A stretch of 64,000 bases of DNA from Shewanella maritima (GTDB lineage: Bacteria > Pseudomonadota > Gammaproteobacteria > Enterobacterales > Shewanellaceae): assembly GCF_004295345.1 (NCBI RefSeq), contig NZ_CP036200.1, positions 4,465,501 through 4,529,500 of the forward strand, written 5' to 3'. A model generated the notes under the pieces. That model did no database searches, was not told the DNA's origin, and worked only from the letters and a program-made list of their open reading frames with translations. Position 1 is the stretch's first letter. The number at the start of each line of letters is the position of its first letter. Both the position numbers and the translations under genes were made by a program. Of this stretch, positions 25,819-37,035 are shown piece after piece.

Positions 25819-26221
25819 AAAGACCACCTTGTCAACTAAAGCCATGTTTGTCATGGCATGCAACGAGCAAATTCAATAGTCAAAGCTTGGTAGATATCAG
25901 CTGGAATTCAAGCAATAAAATGTCATAGATTGCTATCTTGTTGCTGCTAAACAAAATTTATTTTTTCTACGTGCTGTCTTGATTTTCTCTGTTTTTGAAC
26001 TTGGTAAAAATAGGTGACGCATCGAGTTGGTTGGGTTTGCTTTTTGACGTACTTGGTTTTGGAAAAGGAAGGTGCTTGTTTCTCGCCAAGCTTAAAGCTG
26101 TTGAGGTAATACAAAAAACTGGCGCTAATTTAGCTAACTGCAAAAGGTTACTTGAATACGCGCGGAAATTGTATGAAAGCGTTGCTAGCTCGCTTAAGCG
26201 CTATACACTGGCAGTATAGTT
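25819..26221. other. Gap between the small membrane protein and the CBS gene
   Basis: About 400 bases without a convincing gene. A plus-strand frame from a TTG at 25995 has no ribosome site and no family features. No strong hairpin was seen. It should hold the promoter for the minus-strand gene at 25474. Confidence 0.4.
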
Positions 26222-26683
26222 TTACGCATTAATCACAAGGTACACGCTTAACAGATCTTTCCAGGTGATAATACCAATTACCTTGTCGTCCTCGACAACA
26301 GGTAAGCTGCCAATCTTGTGCTCCAGCAATACTTCGGTGGCTGTTTTGATACTTGTATTAGGAGATATCGTGATTGGGTTGTGGCTCATCACCTGATGTA
26401 CGCGCTGTTCCAGTGTACGCGTGTCTCTGGCAAACTCCGCCGCTGTACCAATACGCGGACTAAGGGCTGCGAGATAATCACGGTAAGATAATAAGCCTAC
26501 AAGTTTGTTATCTTCTAATACAAGCAAGTGATTAAAGCTAACGTTTTCGAAGATGGTCCGAATGACATGCAGGCGATCATCAAGGTCAACGGTGACAACA
26601 CGCGTTGTCATGATATCTTTTACTAACGCCGAATTGGCACTTTTAGCTGCTAGGGTTGAAATTTGCTCTGCATTTAGGGTCAT
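26222..26683 (-). CDS. CBS-pair protein
   Basis: 153 residues made of two CBS motifs: first about 20-75 (VKDIMTTRVVTVDLDDRLHVIRTIF, LVGLLSYRDYLAAL), second about 95-150 (VHQVMSHNPITISPNTSIKTATEVL, VIGIITWKDLL). Short CBS proteins like this bind adenine nucleotides; its partner is not evident. It lies 97 bases behind olsF on the same strand, so read-through is possible, but there is no overlap. Related to, but clearly different from, the CBS protein of the DUF1538 operon. Confidence 0.88.
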   Translation of the reverse strand: MTLNAEQISTLAAKSANSALVKDIMTTRVVTVDLDDRLHVIRTIFENVSFNHLLVLEDNKLVGLLSYRDYLAALSPRIGTAAEFARDTRTLEQRVHQVMSHNPITISPNTSIKTATEVLLEHKIGSLPVVEDDKVIGIITWKDLLSVYLVINA

Positions 26684-26780
26684 ATGGTTTCACCTATGCT
26701 AAACCGCATAATATAACTTGTTTGATAATCATACAGTTAAGCATAGGTCGGCGACTAGTACTTTGACAACGTTTATTCGT

Positions 26781-28544
26781 TTATTGCGCGGCACCTAGGT
26801 ACTTTTGACGTTTGTTCGGCTTAAGTTGGTTTACATCAACCAAGACTAGACCGTCGATGCAGTCACCAAAATCGGGATCTGTGCCAAAGTCGATAAACTT
26901 AACTCCATCATTGTCACATAGCTCTGCATATTGCTTGAATAGCGTGGGTACTGATACGCCCATATTGGCAAGTGTCCTTTTTAAAATTTTAAAGTTTTCG
27001 CTATAGTTAGCGCCGCAAAAAACTTGCGCTAGTTCTCGCTGTTTTACTTGAGGTAATTGGTAAGGCTTGAATGAGTGAGCTAGCCCTTGAGTATCGGCAA
27101 ATTGACTTTGATAGAAGTAAGTCATTAGCTCTTTAGCGTGTTGAGGGTAGCTTGCACTAAGAGATACAGGTCCAAACAGATAGCGATATTGCGGGTTTTT
27201 AGTTAAAAAAGCGCCTATGCCTAGCCATAAGTATTCTAGTGAGCGACGTCCCCAGTATTTAGGTTGCACAAAGCTTCGGCCAAGCTCTAGTCCTCGCTCG
27301 AAGTATGGCTCAAAGATTGATGAGTACTTAAATAGCGTTTGGCTATAAAGCCCTAAACTCGAATTATCAACGCTACTTTTTGCACATGCAAAGCGGTATG
27401 CACCAACAATTTCTAAGTCGTCTTTATCCCACAAAACCAAGTGCAGATAGTGGCTGTCATATCGGTCGATATCACGCTTTTTGCCCGTTCCTTCACCTAC
27501 AGCGCGAAAGGCGACTTCTCTAAGCCTGCCAATTTCGCGCATTATTGGACTACTCTGTTCGTGGCGATATAAGTAGATTTGCTTGTTATCGGGTGTTTCT
27601 CCTAAATGCTCACATTGCTTAAGTGCGTGCTGAATAGCCTGTTTTGACTCCGGGTGCGCGATGGCTTTTTGGGTATTAAAAATAGGGTCGCGACCTTTAC
27701 CCACACGATAGAGGTGATTTTTAAGTAACTTGACCTGGGTTTTAATTGGAAAGTCTTTTTGGCTGACCACTTCTTTCGCGATAAGCTCACCGATTTTTAC
27801 CGGTAGTGTTTTATTTGTTTGCTTAAACATCTCTTTTACCAATAGCAGGCTGGCTAATGGCTTGTAGATCATCGAAGTGCTGTAAAAGGCCGCTGAGTTC
27901 TTGGCGTTGACATAGATAGGTAGCAGGGGAGCATCACAGCTCTTTGCAATTCGTAAAAATCCAGTATGCCATTTTAAGTCCGTGACACCGTGTGGACGCA
28001 GACGCGATACTTCACCTGCAGGAAAAATTAATACTGCACCTTCATTGTTTAAATGCTGATGAATTTCATTTAGGTGTTGTTTTGGCGTGCCGCCAGTCAT
28101 GTTTCGTACTGGTAATAAAATGGAGTGTAAGGGCTTAATTGCCATGAGCAGTTCATTGGCAACAACCTTAATATCAGGGCGAAATTGGCTGATTAGCTTA
28201 ATTAACACTAACGCATCCATCGACCCTATTGGGTGATTGGCATAGATGACGACTCTGCCTTCTGAAGGGATGTTTTCCACCTCCTTGTCTGGCACGGTAT
28301 AGCTAACATTAAACGTAGCAAGGACTTGCTCAACAAAGTCGACGCCTTGCAAATGAGCAAATTGCTCAGCAAAGGTGTTGCATTGCTCTTCGTGGAGTAA
28401 ATACTTAAGCATGGCTTTGGTTGGTTTTGCTAGCCAAGGTGAAGCTTCGATGCGTGGAAAGCTTTGTTTGACGATTTGCTCTACATTGAGAAGTGCATTG
28501 TTATTGTTGTTTTCTTGCTCGTTATTAAGCAACATGTCGATCAC
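26781..28544 (-). CDS. olsF: OlsF-type bifunctional ornithine-lipid synthase
   Basis: 587 residues, two fused acyltransferases. The N-terminal half (about 60-290) is a PlsC-type O-acyltransferase with NHPIGSMD (His and Asp spaced by five residues, the spacing of this subgroup), and FPAGEVSR. The C-terminal half (about 310-540) is a GNAT-type N-acyltransferase like OlsB (RDIDRYDSHYLHLVLWD, ELGRSFVQPKYWG). This arrangement is that of OlsF, which N-acylates ornithine with a 3-hydroxyacyl group and then O-acylates the lyso-lipid, giving a phosphorus-free membrane lipid. The gene overlaps the end of the plcP-type gene by 20 bases, so the two are translationally coupled. A candidate Pho box precedes the pair. 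Confidence 0.82.
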   Translation of the reverse strand: MIDMLLNNEQENNNNNALLNVEQIVKQSFPRIEASPWLAKPTKAMLKYLLHEEQCNTFAEQFAHLQGVDFVEQVLATFNVSYTVPDKEVENIPSEGRVVIYANHPIGSMDALVLIKLISQFRPDIKVVANELLMAIKPLHSILLPVRNMTGGTPKQHLNEIHQHLNNEGAVLIFPAGEVSRLRPHGVTDLKWHTGFLRIAKSCDAPLLPIYVNAKNSAAFYSTSMIYKPLASLLLVKEMFKQTNKTLPVKIGELIAKEVVSQKDFPIKTQVKLLKNHLYRVGKGRDPIFNTQKAIAHPESKQAIQHALKQCEHLGETPDNKQIYLYRHEQSSPIMREIGRLREVAFRAVGEGTGKKRDIDRYDSHYLHLVLWDKDDLEIVGAYRFACAKSSVDNSSLGLYSQTLFKYSSIFEPYFERGLELGRSFVQPKYWGRRSLEYLWLGIGAFLTKNPQYRYLFGPVSLSASYPQHAKELMTYFYQSQFADTQGLAHSFKPYQLPQVKQRELAQVFCGANYSENFKILKRTLANMGVSVPTLFKQYAELCDNDGVKFIDFGTDPDFGDCIDGLVLVDVNQLKPNKRQKYLGAAQ

Positions 28545-29511
28545 CTTGTTGTGGCTTAGTTGGTTCTATTTCATTAGATTGTGAGATTGAAAACATTATG
28601 CTGCTTAACGGTTTAAGCCCTGAGAGCTTCTCTTCCCATTTGAGTAAATGGAAATCTCCGCTAGGGCATTCAGCTATAACAGTGCAGTTCTCAACCCAGT
28701 CGCCGTCGTTGGCGTAGATGATGGCGCGGTCATTAATTAAATTGTGTGAAAGTTCAGGCTGATGAATGTGGCCACACACCACAAGATCAGCGCCTTGTTT
28801 ACGTCCATAAGCCAAAGCTGCCGTCTTGAACTGATTGATTGCAGCTTGTGCTTTTGAGACGCGCTGTTTGACATAGCCAGCTAATGACCAATAGGAATAA
28901 CCAAACAAGCTTCTTGCCTTGTGTAGGCCACGGTTAAGCCACAACAACACGTCATATAAACGGTCACCAAGCTTGGCATAGAAAGGGTGAATTCCGACCT
29001 CGGAATCGAATTGGTCGCCATGGATCAGCAGGCAACGTTTACCTTGCTTAGACACATGCATGTGCTCTTGTTTAATCGTGATGCCTCTAAAGTAACTGTC
29101 AGAGTATGCTTTAAAAGCTTCATCATGGTTGCCCGGTATGTAGAACACTTGCGTGTCAGTATCTGCAGCAATCTGCATGATTTTTTGTAGTACACGCTGG
29201 TGCGGTTCAGGCCAATATACACGGCGCTTTAATGCCCAAATATCAACAATATCGCCGACTAAATAAAGGTAATCACACTGAGCTTGTTCAAGCAGCTGCA
29301 ATAAGAACTCGGCCTTACAATCTGGTGTACCTAAATGAACGTCAGATATCCAAAGCGCATGATATTGATTAGACTTGCAAGAATTCTTTGACTGAGTAGA
29401 TGAGGGCAGGTGAGAGACGCTCGTTTGCTCTCTCTGTGAAATGCTGTTGGGTTGTGAAATGCTTTGGTGGTGAGAATTGTGCTGACGCTTGACTTGATTC
29501 ATGCTGTGCAT
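28525..29511 (-). CDS. plcP: PlcP-type phospholipase C (calcineurin-like metallophosphoesterase)
   Basis: 328 residues. A Ser/Gln-rich N-terminal stretch of about 45 residues precedes a metallophosphoesterase domain with all metal-binding blocks: ISDVHLG, VGDIVD, PGNHDE, IHGDQFD and VCGHIHQPE, then ANDGDWVENCT. General annotation would be LpxH-like UDP-diacylglucosamine diphosphatase, but the sequence between the blocks (LKRRVYWPEPH, YWSLAGYVKQRV, GDWVENCT) follows the PlcP proteins of Sinorhizobium and marine bacteria, which cut phospholipids to diacylglycerol under phosphate starvation. I start it at the ATG at 29511: the longer TTG frame (29556) would begin upstream of the predicted promoter element. 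It overlaps olsF. Confidence 0.7.
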   Translation of the reverse strand: MHSMNQVKRQHNSHHQSISQPNSISQREQTSVSHLPSSTQSKNSCKSNQYHALWISDVHLGTPDCKAEFLLQLLEQAQCDYLYLVGDIVDIWALKRRVYWPEPHQRVLQKIMQIAADTDTQVFYIPGNHDEAFKAYSDSYFRGITIKQEHMHVSKQGKRCLLIHGDQFDSEVGIHPFYAKLGDRLYDVLLWLNRGLHKARSLFGYSYWSLAGYVKQRVSKAQAAINQFKTAALAYGRKQGADLVVCGHIHQPELSHNLINDRAIIYANDGDWVENCTVIAECPSGDFHLLKWEEKLSGLKPLSSIMFSISQSNEIEPTKPQQGDRHVA

Positions 29512-29542
29512 AGCCAATCCATTCTGTGGCAAAGTTTCACCA

Positions 29543-29576
29543 AGAATAAAAAGCAAAATTGACAGCTACATGAAAC
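29543..29576 (-). promoter_or_regulatory. Candidate Pho box and -10 of the plcP-olsF operon
   Basis: On the minus strand GTTTCAT-GTAG-CTGTCAA (29576-29559) matches the PhoB repeat pair CTGTCAT-N4-CTGTCAT at 11 of 14 positions with the right spacing. A -10-like TATTCT (29548-29543) follows about 10 bases after the second repeat, where PhoB-dependent promoters have it. Transcription would begin about 25 bases before the plcP ATG. The spacer is less A/T-rich than usual. Spotted by eye. Confidence 0.5.
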
Positions 29577-29606
29577 CCTTGTGGCATTTTTATTAAACTG
29601 TAGATT

Positions 29607-29782
29607 ATACCAATTAGCACAAAAACGTGAGCATTATTACTGGTTACATCTTATTGATAAAAAAGGCTTATAACTTCGTTAGAAATTTTGTAGGTAGAGC
29701 AACTAGCTAGCTTCAATTTCCGCCTTGTTCTAAGCGATTTTTCCTGCGTAATCTCTGACCACTTATTTATCCCAATTGGTAT
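29607..29782. repeat. Short intergenic repeat with ATACCAATT ends (MITE-like)
   Basis: A 176-bp non-coding block flanked by inverted ends ATACCAATT (29607-29615) and AATTGGTAT (29774-29782). The interior, with a stretch reading on the minus strand GTGGTCAGAGATTACGCAGG, resembles a family of intergenic repeats I recall from Shewanella and Vibrio genomes. Only one copy is in this window, so the call rests on the ends and on memory. Confidence 0.5.
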
Positions 29783-29784
29783 TA

Positions 29785-29811
29785 TAAAAAAGGAGACCCT
29801 GAGGTCTCCTT
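29785..29811 (-). terminator. Rho-independent terminator of leucine dehydrogenase
   Basis: A perfect 9-bp stem (29790-29798 with 29803-29811) with a four-base loop, then a T run on the minus strand. It lies about 35 bases behind the ldh stop. Confidence 0.88.
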
Positions 29812-29844
29812 ATAAGTATGTATACAGCTAGCTCTCTCGCAGAA

Positions 29845-30885
29845 TCAGCTCTTCGCCGAGTTGATAATGGCTTTTGCCATTTCATCAGCAACGTCTGCAG
29901 TGGTGCGATTTTGCTCATCTGCGGCGGCAAAAATCTTGATTAGCGTATTGTAAATTTGTTCTACCTTGGCAGTCGAAGCCGCTTCGTCATAGTTATTCTC
30001 AAACGAAACATTGATAATACCACCAGCGTTAATCACATAATCTGGTGCGTATAGAATGCCAAGCTCTTTTAGCTTTTCACCGTGACGAGGCTCAGCTAGC
30101 TGGTTGTTGGCACAACCGGCAACAATAGATGCTTTTAGCATTGGGATTGTGGTGTCGTTGATAGTTGCACCAAGGGCACAAGGCGCGTAAACATCGACGT
30201 CTTGATGATAGATATCATTAGGCGCTACCACGGTTGCGCCGAACTCAGTTGCTACTCTATCTAGCGACTCTTGGTGAATATCAGTAACGATAAGCTTGGC
30301 GCCTTCTTCATGTAGGTGCTTACATAAGTAGTAACCTACGTGACCCACGCCTTGTACAGAAATCGTTAGTCCTTCTAGGCTATCTAGGCCTTTTTGATGC
30401 TTAACCGCTGCTTTAATGCCTAGATATGTACCAAGTGCCGTGAATGGTGATGGGTCGCCTGATTTTCCCTCAAGGCCTGCGACGAATTCAGTTTCGCGGT
30501 TAGCGATCATAATATCAGCGGTAGATACACCAACATCTTCAGCAGAGTAGTAACTGCCACCTAATTTGTTGATGAAGCGACCAAATGCAAGGAATAAAGC
30601 TTCACGGTCTTGGGTTTTCGGATCGGCAAGAATAACTGCTTTGCCGCCACCCATTTCTAGGCCAGCGAGGGCATTTTTGTAAGTCATGCCACGAGATAAG
30701 CGCAGAACATCATTGAGTGCTTCGTCATCCGAGTCGTAATTCCACATACGACAGCCGCCAACTGCTGGGCCTAGGTTGGTATTATGAACTGCAATAATGG
30801 CTTTTAGGCCGCTTTGTTTGTCATGGCAGAACACCACATTTTCGTGTTCATCGAACGAGACATGATTAAATACCGTCACGTGCAT
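29845..30885 (-). CDS. ldh: Leucine dehydrogenase (Glu/Leu/Phe/Val dehydrogenase family)
   Basis: 346 residues. It reversibly deaminates leucine, valine and isoleucine to the 2-oxo acids with NAD+. The N-terminal substrate domain shows GGCRMW, MTYKNALAGLEMGGGKAVI with the catalytic Lys (about 80), and YSAEDVG. The C-terminal Rossmann domain shows SVQGVGHVGYYL (about 178-189) and the end NAGGIINV. Length and motifs fit leucine dehydrogenase rather than the longer glutamate enzymes. GGAG lies about six bases before the ATG. Confidence 0.93.
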   Translation of the reverse strand: MHVTVFNHVSFDEHENVVFCHDKQSGLKAIIAVHNTNLGPAVGGCRMWNYDSDDEALNDVLRLSRGMTYKNALAGLEMGGGKAVILADPKTQDREALFLAFGRFINKLGGSYYSAEDVGVSTADIMIANRETEFVAGLEGKSGDPSPFTALGTYLGIKAAVKHQKGLDSLEGLTISVQGVGHVGYYLCKHLHEEGAKLIVTDIHQESLDRVATEFGATVVAPNDIYHQDVDVYAPCALGATINDTTIPMLKASIVAGCANNQLAEPRHGEKLKELGILYAPDYVINAGGIINVSFENNYDEAASTAKVEQIYNTLIKIFAAADEQNRTTADVADEMAKAIINSAKS

Positions 30886-31189
30886 TCTCCGCTTGCGATA
30901 AAAATTTGTTAGCGTGAGGCTAACACCTACTTGTTATATTTATTGCAGCAAGATAGCATCTAGGAATAATCTCAACAAAGTTTGACAGGGTTATTTTTGT
31001 GATCTACGTGGCAATTTTGCTTGCCACTTTACGTAAACGTAAAGAAGTTGATGAATTCCATTCAATTTTGACTAAGTTAGCCGCAAAACTCCGATTGTTA
31101 TTTCTTGGTTGGTAGCCTCATTATTGAGGAATTTTTGAATATCGTGCTCAGCGAGATTTGTAAAGTATAACAATAAGATAGGAAGTATT
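30886..31189. other. Divergent promoter region of ldh and the DUF4826 gene
   Basis: A 304-bp gap between divergent genes. A good -35-like TTGACA (30982-30987, plus strand) has no convincing -10 at the right distance. No hairpin of note. It must hold both promoters. Confidence 0.35.
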
Positions 31190-31630
31190 ATGAGTGAAGA
31201 AGCAGTAGAACTGACTCCAGAGCAAATTCAAGAGCAGGAAGCGTTAAGAGCACAATGGGTGCGTGAACATTTTCAAAAGGCGAATAAGTTTTTAGCCGAG
31301 AAAGGCGTGATCCCAACAAAAGTTCATACCGAAGAAAGCCGTTACCTAGCGCCATACTTAGCTGTATGGAAAATGGATGCTAAGCAGCCTAAGAAACAAA
31401 CATTCTGGGTAATGTCTGGTGATTTACCGTCAGATTATGTTGATGTAAAAGTGGCGGCAACAGCCCGTGATGCACTGCGTCACTTTTCAATGATGTGGCA
31501 GCTAAAGGCTGAAAATCTACATCAATCTGGTTTAACCCAAGATAAAACTCAACGTGAGTTTGCCAATCTGTTGGTCTCACGTGCTGAGAGTTTGTATCAC
31601 ATGCACAATGACGACAAATTGTGGGGTTAA
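31190..31630 (+). CDS. DUF4826 family protein
   Basis: 146 residues, soluble, no signal. Glu/Gln-rich start, then WVREHFQKANKFLAEKGV, APYLAVWKMD, FWVMSGDLPSDYV and ARDALRHFSMMWQLKAE, the pattern of DUF4826 proteins seen in Shewanella and relatives. Function not known to me. AGGAAG about five bases before the ATG. Single gene with a shared terminator. Confidence 0.8.
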   Translation: MSEEAVELTPEQIQEQEALRAQWVREHFQKANKFLAEKGVIPTKVHTEESRYLAPYLAVWKMDAKQPKKQTFWVMSGDLPSDYVDVKVAATARDALRHFSMMWQLKAENLHQSGLTQDKTQREFANLLVSRAESLYHMHNDDKLWG

Positions 31631-31676
31631 CAAATAGCGGGGCAAATTACCCAAGCTTGTAATTGTTATAACCATA

Positions 31677-31705
31677 AATAGGGCGCCAATTGGCGCCCTA
31701 TTTAT
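31677..31705. terminator. Bidirectional terminator between DUF4826 and roxA
   Basis: A nearly perfect palindrome centred on CCAATTGG with an A run before and a T-rich stretch behind, between two converging genes. It should stop transcription from both sides. Confidence 0.85.
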
Positions 31706-31726
31706 GTCTGTTATCTGCGGCTCTCA

Positions 31727-32857
31727 CTACTCTGCAAGATAATAAAAGCCTTGGCTAAGCAGCTGGGTAAAGAGTGTTTGTAGCTGTGGCTCCGCATCAA
31801 TTAGTGCTAGTGCTTGCTCAGATGTAAAACTCACTTGATTGGTGAGCAGTGTAAGCGTTTCAGCATTTAATTCATTAAGCTCAAATACTTCACCATTAAC
31901 GAAAATACGCTGAGCGCTGTCATCTTCGAGTTTGAGCACTTTGAGGCCGCCAATGCGGCTGATAGTCGCACCTTGTGTCAGAGCATCGATGAGCTCTTGC
32001 TCAGTTATCGATTCATCTGGGCAGATATCTAGCTCAAAGCGGTTTTGACTAAGCAGCTTACCCATCATGGTTTGATAAGCTTGCGGGTTGTTTGCTAGCT
32101 CAGCTAATAGCTTCATGATGCCTTGCTGGTGGGAGGTAGACACAACACCAGGGCTTGATGGTTCATCATTTGACGTAAATCGCTGACTGCCAAGGTTGTT
32201 GTCAATAAAGTAATCTGCAAGTTCGTTGACTACTTCTTGCTGACTAGGGGCGCGAAAACCGATTGAATAGCTCATGGCAGTCGTTAGGGTTTCACCGCAA
32301 TGTGGGTATCCAGGTGGAATGTATAAAATATCGCCTGCTTGTAATACTTCGTCGATAATTGGTTCAAAGTCTTCAATTAGCGGCGAGTCTGGGTTGTTGT
32401 CACGTTGCTGATAGTTGCCAAGATCGCCAACGCGCCAGCGGCGCTCACCTTCGCCTTGAATAATGAATACATCGTAATTATCAATGTGGGGGCCGACTCC
32501 ACCTTTTGGTGTGGCAAATGACGCCATAAGATCATCAAAACGCCAGTCGGGGATAAAACGAAACGCTTCGACTAACGGCTGTGAGTCTGGATACCAGTGA
32601 TTGACGGCTTGCACTAGCAATTGCCAGTTTTGCTCACCATATTCACTGTAGTCTTCAAATGGACCGTGGATAACATCCCAACCATCAGCTGTTGTGTTTA
32701 CCACGCGTGATGCAATGTCTTCTTCACACGCCAGTCCCGCAAGCTCTTCAGCGCTGATCGGATCAACGAAATCTTTAAATGCGCCGCGAAGTAGTACTGG
32801 GTTTTTCTGCCAGGTGTTTGCCAGGAACTCGTTTATGTCGAAGGTTAGTTGATACAT
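31727..32857 (-). CDS. roxA: 50S ribosomal protein L16 arginine hydroxylase RoxA
   Basis: 376 residues, cupin/JmjC-type 2-oxoglutarate oxygenase (YcfD family). It hydroxylates an arginine of ribosomal protein L16. The iron triad is seen as His-x-Asp in VGPHIDNYDVF (about 130) and the distant His in PPGYPHCGET (about 188). GEGERRWRVGD and DILYIPPGYPH are family stretches, and the C-terminal winged-helix-like part is present. It has a separate transcript from purB, which ends at its own terminator upstream. Confidence 0.93.
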   Translation of the reverse strand: MYQLTFDINEFLANTWQKNPVLLRGAFKDFVDPISAEELAGLACEEDIASRVVNTTADGWDVIHGPFEDYSEYGEQNWQLLVQAVNHWYPDSQPLVEAFRFIPDWRFDDLMASFATPKGGVGPHIDNYDVFIIQGEGERRWRVGDLGNYQQRDNNPDSPLIEDFEPIIDEVLQAGDILYIPPGYPHCGETLTTAMSYSIGFRAPSQQEVVNELADYFIDNNLGSQRFTSNDEPSSPGVVSTSHQQGIMKLLAELANNPQAYQTMMGKLLSQNRFELDICPDESITEQELIDALTQGATISRIGGLKVLKLEDDSAQRIFVNGEVFELNELNAETLTLLTNQVSFTSEQALALIDAEPQLQTLFTQLLSQGFYYLAE

Positions 32858-32923
32858 ACAAGACTCGTTTATGGTGCTGAAAATATGGATTAGTGTCGGG
32901 CTTTATCGCTTAGGGTTAACGAA

Positions 32924-32954
32924 TAAAAATGGCGGCATCATAGATACCGCCATT
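32924..32954 (-). terminator. Rho-independent terminator of purB
   Basis: An 8-bp stem (32928-32935 with 32947-32954) followed on the minus strand by TTTT. It lies about 40 bases behind the purB stop. Confidence 0.8.
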
Positions 32955-32993
32955 GTCTTAGCTTATTGCTGTGCTATCGAGTTAAAAAGGCTG

Positions 32994-35032
<2,039 letters not shown>

Positions 35033-35034
35033 GT

Positions 35035-36150
35035 TTATCCTCGAATTAAGCTATCGATGATGCCGCCGCCTAAGCAAACTTCACCATCATAAAATACTGC
35101 GCTTTGACCTGGGGTAACTGCAGCTACTGGCTCGTCGAAGACGACTTCAATTGTGCCTTCATCTTTATGGTACACAGTACAAGCGACATCTTGTTGGCGA
35201 TAGCGAGTTTTAACAGTAATGCTTGCTTTATCTGCAGGGCCTTTACGGTCAACCCAGTGCAGCTGATTTACCATCATACCATTTGACATCAGGCGAGGGT
35301 GGTTCGCACCTTGGCCTACAATCAACACGTTACGCTTAAGATCTTTCTCTACCACATACCATGGATCTTCACTTGAATTCTTAAGGCCACCAATGCCTAA
35401 ACCTTTACGTTGGCCAAGCGTGTGATACATCAAGCCCTGGTGGGTGCCAATTACTTCACCTTCAGGCGTTTCGATATCGCCTGGCTGAGCAGGTAGGTAG
35501 GTTGATAAGAAGTCGGTAAATTTACGCTCACCGATAAAACAGATACCTGTGCTGTCTTTTTTGTCATGGGTGATTAAGCCCATTTTCTTAGCAATATCGC
35601 GAACTTCGTGCTTTTCAAGTTCGCCCACAGGGAAGAGGCTGCGCGCTACTTGCTCATGACCTAGGGTATAAAGGAAGTAGCTTTGATCTTTGTTGTTATC
35701 AACGCCGCGCAGCATTTGTGTGCTGCCATCCTGCGCGTCAAAGCGACGAACATAGTGACCCATAGCAATATAATCGGCATCAAGAATATCATCAGCAAAG
35801 TCTAGAAAAGCTTTGAACTTGATTTCTTTGTTGCACATGATGTCTGGATTTGGCGTGCGACCTGCTTTGTATTCAGCTAGGAAGTACTCGAATACATTGT
35901 CCCAGTACTCTGCGGCGAAGTTAACTGTGTGCAGTTTGATCCCTAGCTTGTCGCAAACCGCTTGGGCATCTTTTAAATCTTCGGCAGCGGCACAGTATTC
36001 ATCAGTGTCGTCTTCTTCCCAGTTCTTCATGAACAGACCTTCTACCTGATATCCCTGCTCTAAAAGCAAGTATGCTGAAACTGAAGAGTCCACACCGCCA
36101 GACATGCCGACAATGACTTTTTTATCATGATTGGGATTTGCTGATGTCAT
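35035..36150 (-). CDS. mnmA: tRNA-uridine 2-sulfurtransferase MnmA
   Basis: 371 residues. It thiolates U34 of tRNA for Lys, Glu and Gln with sulfur from the Tus relay. The PP-loop [15 protein letters not shown] (about 14-28), the first catalytic Cys in [12 protein letters not shown], and the second in [12 protein letters not shown] are present. First gene of the mnmA-hflD-purB operon. Confidence 0.97.
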   Translation of the reverse strand: MTSANPNHDKKVIVGMSGGVDSSVSAYLLLEQGYQVEGLFMKNWEEDDTDEYCAAAEDLKDAQAVCDKLGIKLHTVNFAAEYWDNVFEYFLAEYKAGRTPNPDIMCNKEIKFKAFLDFADDILDADYIAMGHYVRRFDAQDGSTQMLRGVDNNKDQSYFLYTLGHEQVARSLFPVGELEKHEVRDIAKKMGLITHDKKDSTGICFIGERKFTDFLSTYLPAQPGDIETPEGEVIGTHQGLMYHTLGQRKGLGIGGLKNSSEDPWYVVEKDLKRNVLIVGQGANHPRLMSNGMMVNQLHWVDRKGPADKASITVKTRYRQQDVACTVYHKDEGTIEVVFDEPVAAVTPGQSAVFYDGEVCLGGGIIDSLIRG

Positions 36151-36551
36151 ATATCCTAAACCGTCACTATGTTTGAAAAATTGCGAAAAACCGCGTTTGA
36201 GAGTTTCAATATGGGGACTGCCTTTGTATCTTCAACCCCTTAAGGGCATTGATTGATACAAGTTAGCCAACTGGCTATGGATTCCGTAAGCCAACTGATG
36301 GCAAATACCTGAAACTAGCTCGCAAAACTCGGTGTTTTGTGCGGCGCGTATTCTATCACGCATTAAGTTATCGGGCTATGATTGTGGTGAGCTAACTAAT
36401 GATGTGTGGGTAATAGTGTAATGCTTAGGTTTCATTGATGTTATTACGTGCATTACTGAGTGGATTTTGACAGTTTTTATTGAACATCTCTATTAAGACC
36501 TGCATCAATATCGCCACCGTCGCGCTAAAGCTATCGCGCAGAATTTAAATG
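36151..36551. other. Gap upstream of mnmA
   Basis: 401 bases without a gene. A short inverted pair (TTGTATC/GATACAA around 36224-36280) is too loose to call. It should hold the promoter of the mnmA operon and the end of the rluE-nudJ transcript; no clear terminator was seen. Confidence 0.35.
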
Positions 36552-37004
36552 CTACAGATATTGCGTATCAATAAAGTTTAATGGCAGTAATTGCTGAGAT
36601 TGCTCAAAGTCGATAATTGACTGCAGTACTAATGGGCTGCGATGCTGATTTTCACATTGTTTAACCTCATTTAGGTTCAGCCAGTGGCAGGCAGTTATCG
36701 CACTGTCTTGTGGGACGGCCGTAACTAACTCTTGTACTTCAGAGGCAAAGGTATAGCGCACAAAACGAGTGCCATCGGCTGCAGTAAATTGATAGATTTT
36801 AACCAAGCCATCAAGGGTGACGCTTAAGCCGGTTTCCTCTAATACTTCCCGAGTGCAAGCCGCTACAATTGATTCACCGGCTTCGATGTGACCCGCTGCT
36901 TGGTTAAAACGCTTTTGTCCGTCGATTTGTTCTTCTACTAACAAGTAGTTTCCTTGGCAGTGGATGATGCAAGCGACAGTTGTGTTGGGTTTATAGCGAG
37001 TCAT
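36552..37004 (-). CDS. nudJ: Nudix phosphatase NudJ
   Basis: 150 residues, a single Nudix domain. The Nudix box is complete: GHIEAGESIVAACTREVLEETG (about 37-58). E. coli NudJ hydrolyses nucleoside tri- and diphosphates and thiamine pyrophosphate. Its place between rluE and mnmA matches E. coli. It starts 31 bases after rluE ends. Confidence 0.92.
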   Translation of the reverse strand: MTRYKPNTTVACIIHCQGNYLLVEEQIDGQKRFNQAAGHIEAGESIVAACTREVLEETGLSVTLDGLVKIYQFTAADGTRFVRYTFASEVQELVTAVPQDSAITACHWLNLNEVKQCENQHRSPLVLQSIIDFEQSQQLLPLNFIDTQYL

Positions 37005-37035
37005 GGCAAATTCCTGTATAGCTTAGTTTTAATAG

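Noticed and set aside
25995..26219. 74-codon plus-strand frame starting with TTG
   Set aside because: No ribosome site and no recognisable features.
29512..29556. Longer plcP start at the TTG at 29556
   Set aside because: It lies upstream of the predicted -10 element, and the ATG at 29511 gives a complete domain.
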